Program-made: the position numbers and the translations under genes
Shown: one piece after another, positions 35,848-46,244 of the stretch
How the letters are laid out: each line of letters starts with the position of its first letter
Position numbering within the stretch: position 1 is the stretch's first letter
Source: Kamptonema formosum PCC 10802
GTDB lineage: Bacteria > Cyanobacteriota > Cyanobacteriia > Cyanobacteriales > Oscillatoriaceae
DNA length: 56,253 nucleotides
Reading direction: 5' to 3'
Assembly: GCF_000332335.1 (NCBI RefSeq)
Contig: NZ_KB235948.1
Location: 5,654,761-5,711,013 of the forward strand
Notes under the pieces: generated by a model
Seen by the model: the letters and a program-made list of their open reading frames with translations, nothing else
Database searches by the model: none
What the model was told of the DNA's origin: nothing

Positions 35848-36005
35848 CTAAGGAATTGCACCGGCAATTATTGCCGGTGCGGTTCCTTTTCGACGGGAGC
35901 GCGGAAGTACACCCTACTTATGGCAAAAACCCGGCAGCTTGGTATAATGAAAGGTGCGGCGGTGCGCAAAAAGCTTATAGCGCCAGCAACACTCCAAGCT
36001 TGGCG

Positions 36006-36312
36006 GGAATTTGAGGGAACTTTCATTCGGTAAATATTCAGGGAGGCTCTCATGCGAGAATCAGTGATTTATCAAAGTATTCTGCGGGAAGGGTTTGAAA
36101 TAGGATTTCAACAAGGACTGCTGGAAGCGCAAGCCCATTTGCTAAAAGTGATCCAGCACCAGCTGACGCACCGGCTAGGTGGGCTGGAACCTGAATTCGA
36201 GGAGCGTCTGGCGCGGCTATCGATTTCTCAGTTAAGGGATTTTGCGGAAGATTTGCTGGATTTCTCTAGTGTGGCGGATTTAGTCTCTTGGTTGAAGGCG
36301 CGTGAAAGTTAA
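36006..36312 (+). pseudogene. Truncated copy of the Rpn/DUF4351 gene
   Basis: It encodes the C-terminal third of the preceding protein. WREFEGTFIR then an in-frame TAA (36031-36033) corresponds to RFEETFIRSVL upstream. It continues with MRESVIYQSILREG and a DUF4351 end (THRLGGLEPEFEERLARLSISQLRDFAEDLLDF, split here only for reference) to SWLKARES. The N-terminal nuclease part is absent. The ATG at 36052 could still yield an 86-aa DUF4351-only peptide. Most likely the product of a duplication that then decayed. Confidence 0.75.
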
Positions 36313-36583
36313 CTCAGGAATTGGGCGGGCAATAATATAGCAGTAGCCACTTATTTTAAGACGTAGGACAGGCGTCTCGCCTGTCCCCCCCACCGGCTAA
36401 AAAGGCTTTCCTTGCAAAAGCGCAGTATCCGAGGGGGTGGTAAGTGCCGGCAACCACCGGCATCTCTGAGACACAGCGACACATATTCATCAACTCGCCG
36501 CCACACCGCCGGCGCTCTCCCGCGCCCGTTTCTGGGATGTGCCGGTGCAACCGCAATCAAAGAGACACAGCGAAACCTATCAA

Positions 36584-37042
36584 TCAACCCGCCCCAAAAA
36601 TCCGCCGCCAAAACCCGCCGGCTAATCCATGCGTGCGGTTCAAAAATCCGCCAACCGCCCACAACCGCACCACACCATCCCGACTCCCCGACGCCAGAAT
36701 TTTGCCATCTGGGGAGAAGGCGACGCTCCACACCGAATACCCATGTCCAGAAAGTTGTCGCAGTTGTCTCCCTGTTGCCAGATCCCACAGTTGCACGGTA
36801 CGATCCTGACTCCCCGACGCCAGTATTTTGCCATCTGGGGAGAAGGCGACGCTCCACACCGAATACCCATGTCCAGAAAGTTGTCGCAGTTGTCTCCCTG
36901 TTGCCAGATCCCACAGTTGCACGGTACGATCCTGACTCCCCGACGCCAGTATTTTGCCATCTGGGGAGAAAGCGACGCTCATCACCCAATACTTATGTCC
37001 ATAAAGCTGTCGCAGTTCTCTCCCTGTTGCCACATCCCACAG
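36584..37042 (-). pseudogene. 3' part of the WD40 kinase gene beyond a nonsense codon
   Basis: It continues in the same frame as the kinase ORF after TGA (37043-37045). It encodes LWDVATGRELRQ, then three more WD40 repeats and a tail WAVGGFLNRTHGLAGG. Equivalent positions in other repeats read ACC GTG CGA CTG TGG; here CGA has become TGA. Two of the repeats (36719-36844 and 36845-36970) are 126-bp near-perfect duplicates. Confidence 0.85.
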
Positions 37043-39532
37043 TCACACGGTATCATCCCTACTCCCCGACGCCAGAATTTTGCCATCTGGGGAGAAGGCG
37101 ACGCTTTCCACCGAATTCCCATGTCTGGAAAGCCGTCGCAGTGTTCCCCCTGTTGCCACATCCCACAGTAACACGGTATTATCACCCTCACCCCCCGACG
37201 CCAGAATTTTGCCATCTGGGGAGAAGGCGACGCTGATCACGAAATGATCATCTTCAGAAAACCCTTGCAGCATACTCCCTGTTGCCACATCCCACAGTAA
37301 CACGAAAGACTTCTTATGCGCCGACGCCAGAATTTTGCCATCTGGGGAGAAGGCGACGCTGCTCACCCCACGACTCCGTTCAGAAAGCTGTGGCAGTTTT
37401 CTCCCTGTTGCCACATCCCACAGTCCCATGCTTTTATAATCCCCCGACGCCAGAATTTTGCCATCTGGGGAGAAGGCGACGCTGCTCACCGAATTCTCAT
37501 GTCCAGAAAGCTGTCGCAGTTCTCTCCCTGTTGCCACATCCCACAGTCTCACGGTATCATTTACTGCCCAAAAAGTATCGACGATCACCGACGCCAGAAT
37601 TTTGCCATCTGGGGAGAAGGCGACGCTGTTCACTGTGCCAAGAAGATCTCCAGAAAGCTGTCGCAGTTCACTCCCTGTTGCGACATCCCACAGTCGCACG
37701 GTTTCATCCGAGTTCCCCGACGCCAGAATTTTGCCATCTGGGGAGAAGGCGACGCTGTTCACCGAACTCCCATGTCCAGAAAGCTGTCGCAGTTCACTCC
37801 CTGTTGCCACATCCCACAGTCGCACGGTTTTATCCGAGCTCCCCGACGCCAGAATTTTGCCATCTGGGGAGAAGGCGACGCTTTCCACCGAATTCTCATG
37901 TCCAGAAAGCTGTCGCAGTTCTCTCCCTGTTGCGGCATCCCACAGTTGCACGGTTTTCCCACTCCTCGACGCCAGAATTTTGCCATCTGGGGAGAAGGCG
38001 ACGCTGTACACCGAATCCTTATGTCCAGAAAGCTGTTGCAGTTGTCTCCCTGTTGCCACATCCCACAGTCGCACGGTATTATCCCGACTCCCCGACGCCA
38101 GAATTTTGCCATTTGGGGAGAAGGCGACGCTGTTCACCGAATTCTCATGTCCAGAAAGCTGTCGCAGGAATTTCCCGGTGCGCAAATCCCACAAATAGAT
38201 ATCTCGCGCCCCACCCAATGCTAGCAGAGTTCCATCGGGACTCAAAGCACCGAAATTCGCCGGACAGTCTATCTCCCACAGCGCCTCGCCACTGCTCATA
38301 TTAAACAGTGCCGCGCCGCCAGTCGCACACATTAGCACCAACTGCTGATTCAGGGGAATCACATTCTTAATCAATCCGCGCCCCAGTCGCCGCACCATCC
38401 CCTGCTGCGCCAGTTGTGGCAAAATAAAATTGCCCCGCAATCCAGCTACAGGAGGTAGCTCAAATGCCGGCGGTGATAAGCGAACTGTTGGCGGAAGCAC
38501 TGCCGGCGGTGATAAGCGAACTGTTGGCGGAAGCACTGCCGGCGCGGGGGGTGGAACTGCCGGCGCGGGGGATGGAACTGCCGGCGCGGGGGATGGAACT
38601 GCCGGTGCAAACCCCGCCGAATTCCACCATTCCCGCACGCTTTTGGGGCGCTTGTCTCTATCTAGCGGCAAAGCTGCTGCGACTAAACTCCGCCAAGGTT
38701 CTTCCAAACCTGCCGGTTGCCAGCTGTCTCCCAACTGTCGGCGTTTGGCGGGTTCTGGAAGCGCACCCGCCAGCATTTCGTGCAGCACCATCCCCAGCTC
38801 AAAAATATCGCTTTCCGCCCCTATCCGCTGGGAGTTAATCAGTTCTGGCGGCGCATAGGCAGGTGATAGAGCGCGGGTGCTCCAAGTCGCACTGGTTCCC
38901 AGCTTCGCCGCCCCAAAATCGATTAACACCACTTGACCTTTTGGCGTTACCAGGATATTCTCCGGTTTGATGTCCAAATGGTACACTTCCTCTTCGTGAA
39001 CCGCCTCTAAGGCACCCACGAGCGCTTCCATTATTTCTCGCACGCGCTGGGGGGGCAATTTTTTTGCCGGTTGGGCGTATAACTCTTGCCGCAGGGTGCC
39101 ACCTTCCAGCAGTTCCATCACCAGATAGGCGGTGCCTCTTTCCTCAATTAAGTCATACACCCGCACGATGTTGGGGTGGTTGAGTTTTGCCAAAATGCGC
39201 CCTTCCCGCACGAACCGCGTCAACCATTTGTCAAACATGTCTTTATGGTTGTGCGCCACAGAAATTGTAAAATTTTCAGGGAGGCGCTGGCAAGAGTCGC
39301 GGGGGTAGAATTCTTTGATGGCCACCGATCGAGTTAAACCAGTCTGGTGGGCGCGGTAAGTAATGCCAAACCCGCCCCGCCCCAAAGCGTATTCTATCTG
39401 GAAGTCGTTCCCGCGCAGCCAAGTGCCCGGGGGCAGGATGTCCCGCATCAGCACCGGCAAGTAGGTGTTACAGTTAGGGCAGTATTGGGTATTGAGCGGG
39501 AGTCCGTCTTGATGGCAGTTGAGACAGCGCAT
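37043..39532 (-). CDS. Ser/Thr protein kinase with WD40 repeats (prematurely terminated)
   Basis: A Hanks-type kinase fused to a beta-propeller. N-terminal zinc ribbon: CLNCHQDG and CPNCNTYLP. Kinase domain: Gly-loop YALGRGGFGITYRA, VAIKEFYPRD (ATP-binding Lys), HLDIKPENILVTP (non-RD catalytic loop) and VLIDFGAAKLG. A proline-rich linker (PAPAVPSPAP units) precedes nine visible WD40 repeats, each with SVAFSPDGKILASG and a W-D end. A TGA ends the frame inside the ninth; three more repeats follow in frame. The ATG at 39532 (MRCLNC) is chosen; the upstream TTG at 39568 overlaps a TATAAT that is probably the promoter. Confidence 0.9.
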   Translation of the reverse strand: MRCLNCHQDGLPLNTQYCPNCNTYLPVLMRDILPPGTWLRGNDFQIEYALGRGGFGITYRAHQTGLTRSVAIKEFYPRDSCQRLPENFTISVAHNHKDMFDKWLTRFVREGRILAKLNHPNIVRVYDLIEERGTAYLVMELLEGGTLRQELYAQPAKKLPPQRVREIMEALVGALEAVHEEEVYHLDIKPENILVTPKGQVVLIDFGAAKLGTSATWSTRALSPAYAPPELINSQRIGAESDIFELGMVLHEMLAGALPEPAKRRQLGDSWQPAGLEEPWRSLVAAALPLDRDKRPKSVREWWNSAGFAPAVPSPAPAVPSPAPAVPPPAPAVLPPTVRLSPPAVLPPTVRLSPPAFELPPVAGLRGNFILPQLAQQGMVRRLGRGLIKNVIPLNQQLVLMCATGGAALFNMSSGEALWEIDCPANFGALSPDGTLLALGGARDIYLWDLRTGKFLRQLSGHENSVNSVAFSPNGKILASGSRDNTVRLWDVATGRQLQQLSGHKDSVYSVAFSPDGKILASRSGKTVQLWDAATGRELRQLSGHENSVESVAFSPDGKILASGSSDKTVRLWDVATGSELRQLSGHGSSVNSVAFSPDGKILASGNSDETVRLWDVATGSELRQLSGDLLGTVNSVAFSPDGKILASVIVDTFWAVNDTVRLWDVATGRELRQLSGHENSVSSVAFSPDGKILASGDYKSMGLWDVATGRKLPQLSERSRGVSSVAFSPDGKILASAHKKSFVLLWDVATGSMLQGFSEDDHFVISVAFSPDGKILASGGEGDNTVLLWDVATGGTLRRLSRHGNSVESVAFSPDGKILASGSRDDTV

Positions 39533-39568
39533 GGGTTCCGGCGGTAGAGCTTTGCACCGATTATACAA

Positions 39569-40424
39569 CAGATGTGCCGGTTCCGGTAGAGGGTTGGTTA
39601 AAATTGCGCTCTGCGCCCACCGGCAATACAGCGGGCGGGGGGATGCCGGTGCCGGTGGGCTTTGTTTGATGAGCCGGAAATTCTATGCGCCAGACTTTCT
39701 ATTCCGGAGATGAGTCCTTTCCTGCAATTACATAACAGATGTGCCGGTGGGGCTTGCAAGCCGGCAGTTGGGAATCGCCACGCGCCGGCCACAAATCTCA
39801 CCCTTATATGCCGGCACCTTTTCCACCACCTACATCCTAACACAAGTGCGGCGCATTGTGTTTTTTTGTTAAGATTTTGTGAGAATTGGGGATGGGTTCC
39901 CCTGGGAGGGGAACCCACCCTACGTTCATCGAAAACCGCGCACATTTCGAGAGTCTCGCTCTTCTCTTAGCCCGCGAAGGCGGGCTTCGTCTGTATAGCC
40001 GCGATTTCCAATCGCCAGGAACCTAGCTAATCGCGGAGGAACTAGCTGTAAGTCTAACCCCTCACGCATTCGCCAACAGTCTCTTTCCAATCGCCAGGAA
40101 CCTAGCAAAACGCGCAAGCCCCAAACTTTGACCTTATATGTCGGCACATTTTCCACCACCTACACCCTAACACAAGTGCGGCGCATTTTGTGTGTTTTTT
40201 TGTTAAATTTTTATGAGAATTGGGGGGTGGGTTTCCTTTTCTTGTCCCCCCCTCTCCCTTCATGGGAGAGGGGGGTTAGGGGGGTGAGGGTGAGTGCAGG
40301 CGTTGGGTGCGGGGGTGAGGGGAAAAATCTTATCTTGCCACCGGCACCCTTTGCCCTAAAATTGAAAAGTGAGGCGCGTCCCCCCCTGGAGAACGCACCC
40401 CACAGATATGCTCACAACTGATCT
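39569..40424. other. Gene-free repeat region
   Basis: About 850 bp. It contains CCCGCGAAGGCGGG with TGTATAGCCGCGATTTCCAA (39971-40012), a GCCAGGAACCTAGC direct repeat (40014 and 40094), and two copies of CACAAGTGCGGCGCATT (39842 and 40173) in similar surroundings, so a local duplication. A CCCCCTCTCCCTTCATGGGA hairpin is at about 40245. No gene supported. Confidence 0.65.
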
Positions 40425-41033
40425 ATGCTGAAACTCGAACACAGACACAAAGGCCACACTATTCGCGAGCTCCGGGAAGGCCGGCTGCAGGTTGTCGATC
40501 CCTACGGAGACACCGCCGGCCAAGTTTTCCACACCTTTGAGCGAGCGCTGCAATATATCGAAAAGCACGGAAAATCCGCAGAGGAACTCATCCCCCTAGT
40601 CTTCAAGCGCAAGAAAGGCTGGAAATACGCCAACCCCCAAACCGGCGTGCTGCGAGACATTAAAATAGGCGACCAGTGCGTTCACTTCATGCCCAATAGC
40701 ACAGTTTACGAAACGATACTTGAAGAGGGCGAACCTTGCGCAGAAGAGCAAAAAATCCTCTTCCCCGACGATCCTTCCTTAGAGTATTGGCGGGTTTCCG
40801 TATTTGAGCGAGAGCGCACCCCCTATACCGACCTGCTGGGCTGGCTGGAAGTTGAAGTATTGAATCCCTGCCTGCCCAATAAAAATCAGGCCAAGAAGTT
40901 CGCCATAAAATACTGTCAGGCAACCGGCGTGGCGCTGGCGCGTCACCTGCCGCCCAATCTTCTTTTTCTAGATGAGCTATTAGCCGAAGAAGAAGAAGAC
41001 GGAGATGAGCCGGCAGCTGTTGAATATTTATAA
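40425..41033 (+). CDS. Hypothetical protein (202 aa)
   Basis: Not recognised. It is soluble and mixed alpha/beta in appearance. The N-terminal third (LEHRHKGHTIRELREGRLQVVDPYGD) could be a small beta-rich domain. The middle carries VFKRKKGWKYANPQTGVLRD and ends of a cysteine pair (GDQCVHF, GEPCAEEQ). The C-terminus is strongly acidic (LLAEEEEDGDEP). Codon use looks like its neighbours. The ATG at 40425 is the first in frame and follows AT-rich DNA. It is flanked downstream by a family-B MITE. Confidence 0.6.
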   Translation: MLKLEHRHKGHTIRELREGRLQVVDPYGDTAGQVFHTFERALQYIEKHGKSAEELIPLVFKRKKGWKYANPQTGVLRDIKIGDQCVHFMPNSTVYETILEEGEPCAEEQKILFPDDPSLEYWRVSVFERERTPYTDLLGWLEVEVLNPCLPNKNQAKKFAIKYCQATGVALARHLPPNLLFLDELLAEEEEDGDEPAAVEYL

Positions 41034-41068
41034 CGGCAGCCGGTAGGGAGCCAGCCGGCACGTTCTGA

Positions 41069-41205
41069 TATCATGTCAGGTGGCACTGTTTTTGTATGCG
41101 AGGTCGGGGCGGGTTTATTCATCTTCTGCTCTCTGCCAGAAATATCTTGGCAGAACCCGCCCCTACAAGGCTATGTATACAAAACCGATGCAAGCGGACA
41201 TGATA
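41069..41205. mobile_element. MITE family B, copy 1 (137 bp)
   Basis: Terminal repeats TATCATGTC and GACATGATA, flanked on both sides by TGA (41066-41068 and 41206-41208) as a 3-bp target duplication. The interior holds an inverted repeat (GGGGCGGGTTTATT / AGAACCCGCCCC). It matches the copy at 46386-46521 in order and orientation. Non-coding. Confidence 0.9.
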
Positions 41206-41224
41206 TGACTTACTCAAGCCGGCG

Positions 41225-42472
41225 CTACCGGTTGCGCTCCTGGTTAACGCCCTCAATCTTCCTCTCAAAATAGTCCTCCTGATACTTCAATTGTCTGGCA
41301 ATTTCCAGCCCCTTCTGAAAAGCAGCCAGCGCTTGAGGGTAAGCTTTCCGCTCCACATTGAGCGTGCCAATTAAATCGTAAGTATTCATCAAACCGTAAA
41401 AGTCCGAACCTCGCTGCTGCACCACCAGCAGCGCTTGATACACCTGCAAAGCTTCCTGCTTCTTGTCCTGCTCCTGGTAAAGTGCGCCCAATTTTTGCAG
41501 CGCCTCACCGGCACGCGCAAACTGCTGCAGCGCCCACGCCAGCGCATAAGCTTCCTGATAGTATTGAGCCGCCATAACAAGCCGGCCAAGCCCCTCACAA
41601 CTTTCCCCCATCGCTATCTTCAGCGCCGCCACCGGCACCGGATCTTGCGCCGCGCGATAGCGGTTCAGGAGCTTTTCCCGCACCCCCAAAGCCTGCTGGT
41701 ACTCCTTAATCTTGTCGTAAAGAAAAGCCAGATTTTCCAAATAAACCCCCTCATTCAAATTGTCCTGCTGCGTGCGATTGCTTTTCTTCTGATTGAGAGC
41801 CAGCAATTCCTCATAAGTCGCAGCAGCCTCCGCGTAAGATAGCCCGCCGAAATGCAGTTGCGCAAGCGCAGTCAGCGTCGCCTCTAGCGCCGGCATATCT
41901 TCCGAAGCTCGCGCCGCCGCTAAAATTTTCTCGTAAATCCCCACAGCTTGCTCTCGCGCCGCCACCTCCACAAAAGCCGCCCCCAGCGCTTCCAGCAACT
42001 TCGGATCTGCCGGCACTTTTCCCCCCACCTCCGCCTCCAGCTGAATCGCTTGCAGGCGCTGCGCAATCAGCTGCATCTCCGTCGTTTGACTTTTCTCCCT
42101 GGCAATCTTCGCCACCCTTGTCAGCGCTCCCACCTCCGCCAAAGAGCCAAAAAACCGGCGCAATCGCAACTCCCGATTCCAAGTATTGAACGCCTGCAGC
42201 GTCTTTCCCGCTTGCAGCAGCGCCGCCGCCTCAGCGTTGAGCTGATCGAGAGCGGGAGCGAGCGCCTCCAGCTCCGCAGGGGTGAGCTCCCGCTCTTCCC
42301 GCATTTCCGGCAAAAGCGGATCGGGCTTTGTAAACTCCAGCGGTTCGAGAAACTCCTGCGGCGGCTGGGAGGAGTTGCTTTCCTGTGCGATCGCACCGGC
42401 AGACAGCAACAGCACCGTGCCGGTGAGCGCAACACCCAGGCAAATACTTGACAAAGGGATTTTCTTGTGCAT
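41225..42472 (-). CDS. Exported TPR-repeat protein
   Basis: A 415-aa protein with a Sec signal peptide (SSICLGVALTGTVLLLSAGAIAQ). A helical repeat protein follows. TPR-like units are visible from about residue 80 on, for example AFNTWNRELRLRRFFG, AAATYEELLALNQK, QQALGVREKLLNRYRAAQD, AAQYYQEAYALAWAL, EALQVYQALLVVQQ and ALAAFQKGLEIARQL. It is a protein-interaction scaffold, probably periplasmic. The partner is unknown. Its 5' end overlaps the spurious upstream extension of the divergent phytase-like gene. Confidence 0.85.
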   Translation of the reverse strand: MHKKIPLSSICLGVALTGTVLLLSAGAIAQESNSSQPPQEFLEPLEFTKPDPLLPEMREERELTPAELEALAPALDQLNAEAAALLQAGKTLQAFNTWNRELRLRRFFGSLAEVGALTRVAKIAREKSQTTEMQLIAQRLQAIQLEAEVGGKVPADPKLLEALGAAFVEVAAREQAVGIYEKILAAARASEDMPALEATLTALAQLHFGGLSYAEAAATYEELLALNQKKSNRTQQDNLNEGVYLENLAFLYDKIKEYQQALGVREKLLNRYRAAQDPVPVAALKIAMGESCEGLGRLVMAAQYYQEAYALAWALQQFARAGEALQKLGALYQEQDKKQEALQVYQALLVVQQRGSDFYGLMNTYDLIGTLNVERKAYPQALAAFQKGLEIARQLKYQEDYFERKIEGVNQERNR

Positions 42473-42636
42473 CTGAACTTTCTTTCCTCCAGCTGTTAGT
42501 TACATGTTTGCAGCCAAAGTGCCTGCTACATTGGAAACCAGGTAGTCTTGTGGGTTTTCAAGTGACAAACGGTAGTAATCGCTATGCTGGCACAGGTGGC
42601 GTGCTAGTGACGCTGTTTCAAAAAAAGACGCCCTCA

Positions 42637-43905
42637 ATGTCTCGCCGGTTCGTTCCAATGCTAGCAGCGTGCGCCTTCGCCCTGTTGAGTCTGCTCACTG
42701 GCTGCGGTAATGCCCAAGTGACACTGGAGCAAGGGATTGCGCCGGCAGTCGAGCGAGGGATTGAGCGGGCGGCGGGAGCCGGTGAGCCGGCACCCTCAGA
42801 GCCGGCGGCAGCGGACTCAGGGATGCTGGCAGCAGACAAGCGGATCTTTCTCGACGTTTCCCTAGAATTTCTCGACGAGTACCTGCTGCCGAAAATGACC
42901 TTTGAAGAAACGCCCGTAGGCGGACTGTCAGCGATCGCATACGACCGGCAGCGCGATCGCTTCTACGCCCTTTCCGACGACCCCAGCGCCTTCGCGCCGG
43001 CGCGGTTCTACACCCTGCGCCTGAACCTCGATTCCAAGGACACCGGCAGCATTGGCATCAAGAACGTCTCTGTGGAAGGCGTGACCCCCCTAACTGCCGA
43101 GGATGGCCAGCCCTATGCCAGAAACACCATCAATCCCGAAGGTTTGGCCTTCGCCGCGCCGAACACAGTCTTTGTCGCCAGCGAAGGAGTCTCCAGCGCC
43201 GGCATCCCTCCGTTTGTGAATGAGTTTGACTTGAGTACCGGTCAGTGGCGCAAGAGTTTGCCAATCCCGCAGCGCTATTTGCCCGACGCCGCTGGATCTG
43301 AGCAGCACAGGGGGGTGCAAAACAATCTCGGGTTTGAGTCCCTGACCCTGAATCCGGGCGGCGCTGGCGAGCCTTTGCGCGTGTTTACCGCCACAGAGGC
43401 ACCGCTGCTCCAGGACACGGACCCGCCCGACTCAGAACAGCCACCCAAAAACCGGCTGCTGCACTATTTGACCAGCTTGACCGGCGATCCGCCGGTGCTG
43501 ATTGCAGAACACCTCTACCCGATGGACACACCGCCGAAGTGGTCAATTGCCAGTGGCTTGACCGACTTAATGGTACTGGATGGCGGGGGCCATTTCCTGA
43601 GTTTGGAGCGCTCCCTGGGGTTCTTGGGATACGGCGCTCGGATTTTTCAAGTGGCCACCGGCGGGGCCACAGACACCTCAGCCATTGCCAGCCTCAAGGG
43701 CGAGGTCAAAGGAATTGAGCCGGTGCGCAAGAAGTTGCTGCTCAACTTAGCTTCCCTCGGCGTAACCTTGGACAACCTAGAGGGGATGACGCTTGGCCCT
43801 CGCTTGCCCGATGGCACCCAGAGCTTGCTCCTGGTGAGCGACAACAATTTCGAGGAGGAGCAACCGACGCAGTTCCTGCTGTTTCGCCTGAAGAAAGGGC
43901 GGTGA
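42637..43905 (+). CDS. Esterase-like phytase-domain lipoprotein
   Basis: About 422 aa. From the ATG at 42637 it has a lipoprotein signal (FVPMLAACAFALLSLLTGC, lipobox LTGC), which sets the start; the open frame upstream overlaps the divergent gene. The mature part fits the 'esterase-like activity of phytase' family: VGGLSAIAYDRQRDRFYALSDDP, NPEGLAFAAPNTVFVASEG, FVNEFDLSTG, NLGFESLTLNPGG, LEGMTLGPRLPDG and LLLVSDNNF. This is a beta-propeller possibly acting on phosphoesters or as a metal-dependent hydrolase outside the cytoplasm. Substrate unproven. Confidence 0.85.
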   Translation: MSRRFVPMLAACAFALLSLLTGCGNAQVTLEQGIAPAVERGIERAAGAGEPAPSEPAAADSGMLAADKRIFLDVSLEFLDEYLLPKMTFEETPVGGLSAIAYDRQRDRFYALSDDPSAFAPARFYTLRLNLDSKDTGSIGIKNVSVEGVTPLTAEDGQPYARNTINPEGLAFAAPNTVFVASEGVSSAGIPPFVNEFDLSTGQWRKSLPIPQRYLPDAAGSEQHRGVQNNLGFESLTLNPGGAGEPLRVFTATEAPLLQDTDPPDSEQPPKNRLLHYLTSLTGDPPVLIAEHLYPMDTPPKWSIASGLTDLMVLDGGGHFLSLERSLGFLGYGARIFQVATGGATDTSAIASLKGEVKGIEPVRKKLLLNLASLGVTLDNLEGMTLGPRLPDGTQSLLLVSDNNFEEEQPTQFLLFRLKKGR

Positions 43906-44293
43906 TTGAGGGAGCTGTATTTTCCATGAAATCCGGTTGATTACTTTTGTAATTACCTCATCCTTTTCACCCCTCAACCCCAACACCGAATCCCTCACCC
44001 CCAAACCCCTCACCCCCAAACCCCTCACCCCCTCTCCCACAGGGGAAGAGGGGGAAATACATGATGGCTGAGCCGCTGGTATCTCTCTCCCTCTTTCTTT
44101 TTGGCGATATTTCACGGGGGCGGTTTATTCCCAACCTGAATCAAAAGCCGGCAAAAATTAGAAGTATTTAACCGAAATTGATCTCAGGGGTGCGTGTGGG
44201 GACAGACGGCTTTTTTGTTTGGCGGCGATGTTGAAGCCGCTGCCCCTTAAAATAATGGGGATCGTTCCCACTCACCGGCAGCAGATTCAACCC
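43906..44293. repeat. Intergenic region with CCCCTCACCCCCAAA repeats
   Basis: It contains three tandem copies of CCCCTCACCCCCAAA (about 43994-44033) and the hairpin CCCTCTCCCACAGGGGAAGA (44029-44048). No gene. The last 80 bp probably serve the CpcT-like gene. Confidence 0.7.
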
Positions 44294-44890
44294 ATGACCC
44301 ATTCCTCTGATATCGCCACCCTGGCTCGCTGGATGGCATCTGACTTCAGCAACCAAGCGCAAGCGTTTGAAAATCCGCCATTTTTTGCCCACATTCGGGT
44401 TTGCATGCGCCCTTTGCCCCTAGAGGTCCTGGGTGGGGTGAGTTTGTACCTGGAGCAGGCGTATGATTATATGCTAGATCAGCCGTACCGGACGCGAGTC
44501 TTGAAATTGGTGCCCGCCGGCGATCGCATTGAGATAGAAAATTACGCGCTTAAGGACGAACAAAAGTTTTACGGCGCTTCACGAGATCCCGTGCGCCTGC
44601 AAGGGATAACCGCAGACCTGCTGGAAAAATTGCCGGGCTGCACCTTTATAACCCAGTGGACTGGGCGCAGTTTCAAAGGCGAGGTAGAGCCCGGTAAGGG
44701 CTGCATGGTGGTGCGCAAAGGCAAATCCACCTATCTCGACAGCTTTTTTGAGATAGACGAGAATAAGTTTACCAGCCACGACCGGGGGCGGGACCCAGAA
44801 ACCGACGAACATGTCTGGGGCGCACTGGCGGGCCCATTTGAATTTGTCCGAGTGGCCAGTTTCGCCGGCGAAGTGCCGGTGAGCGGGTAG
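44294..44890 (+). CDS. cpcT: Phycobiliprotein chromophore lyase, CpcT/CpeT family
   Basis: About 198 aa. It attaches bilin to a cysteine of phycobiliprotein beta subunits (CpcT acts at Cys-155 of phycocyanin beta) for phycobilisome assembly. Motifs: ATLARWMASDFSNQAQAFENPPFFAHIRVCMRP (shown split as DFSNQAQAFENP, FAHIRVCMRPLP), LYLEQAYDYMLDQPYRTRVLKL, IENYALKD, GCTFITQWTGRSFKGEVEPGK and the end ETDEHVWGALAGPFEFVR. The ATG at 44294 (MTHSSDIATL) is preferred; the longer frame begins in non-coding DNA. CpcT and CpeT cannot be told apart here. Confidence 0.9.
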   Translation: MTHSSDIATLARWMASDFSNQAQAFENPPFFAHIRVCMRPLPLEVLGGVSLYLEQAYDYMLDQPYRTRVLKLVPAGDRIEIENYALKDEQKFYGASRDPVRLQGITADLLEKLPGCTFITQWTGRSFKGEVEPGKGCMVVRKGKSTYLDSFFEIDENKFTSHDRGRDPETDEHVWGALAGPFEFVRVASFAGEVPVSG

Positions 44891-45070
44891 TGGGGGGACT
44901 GGGCGCAGGGCACAGGGCACAGGGCACAGGGCATGGGGCATTGGGCATCATCGCATTGGTTCGCCTTTCCCCTTGCCACGCTCCATCTCCCATTCCCCCT
45001 GCTAGCTCAATATGTCACAAGGTACACAAACCTGATACATTAACCGAGTGTTGGCAAGCAAGTTCATTAA

Positions 45071-46225
<1,155 letters not shown>

Positions 46226-46244
46226 ATCGCAGGAGTTAGTTGGT

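Noticed and set aside
36412-38304. Long plus-strand frames opposite the WD40 repeats
   Set aside because: Mirror frames created by the 126-bp WD40 repeat; no family resemblance.
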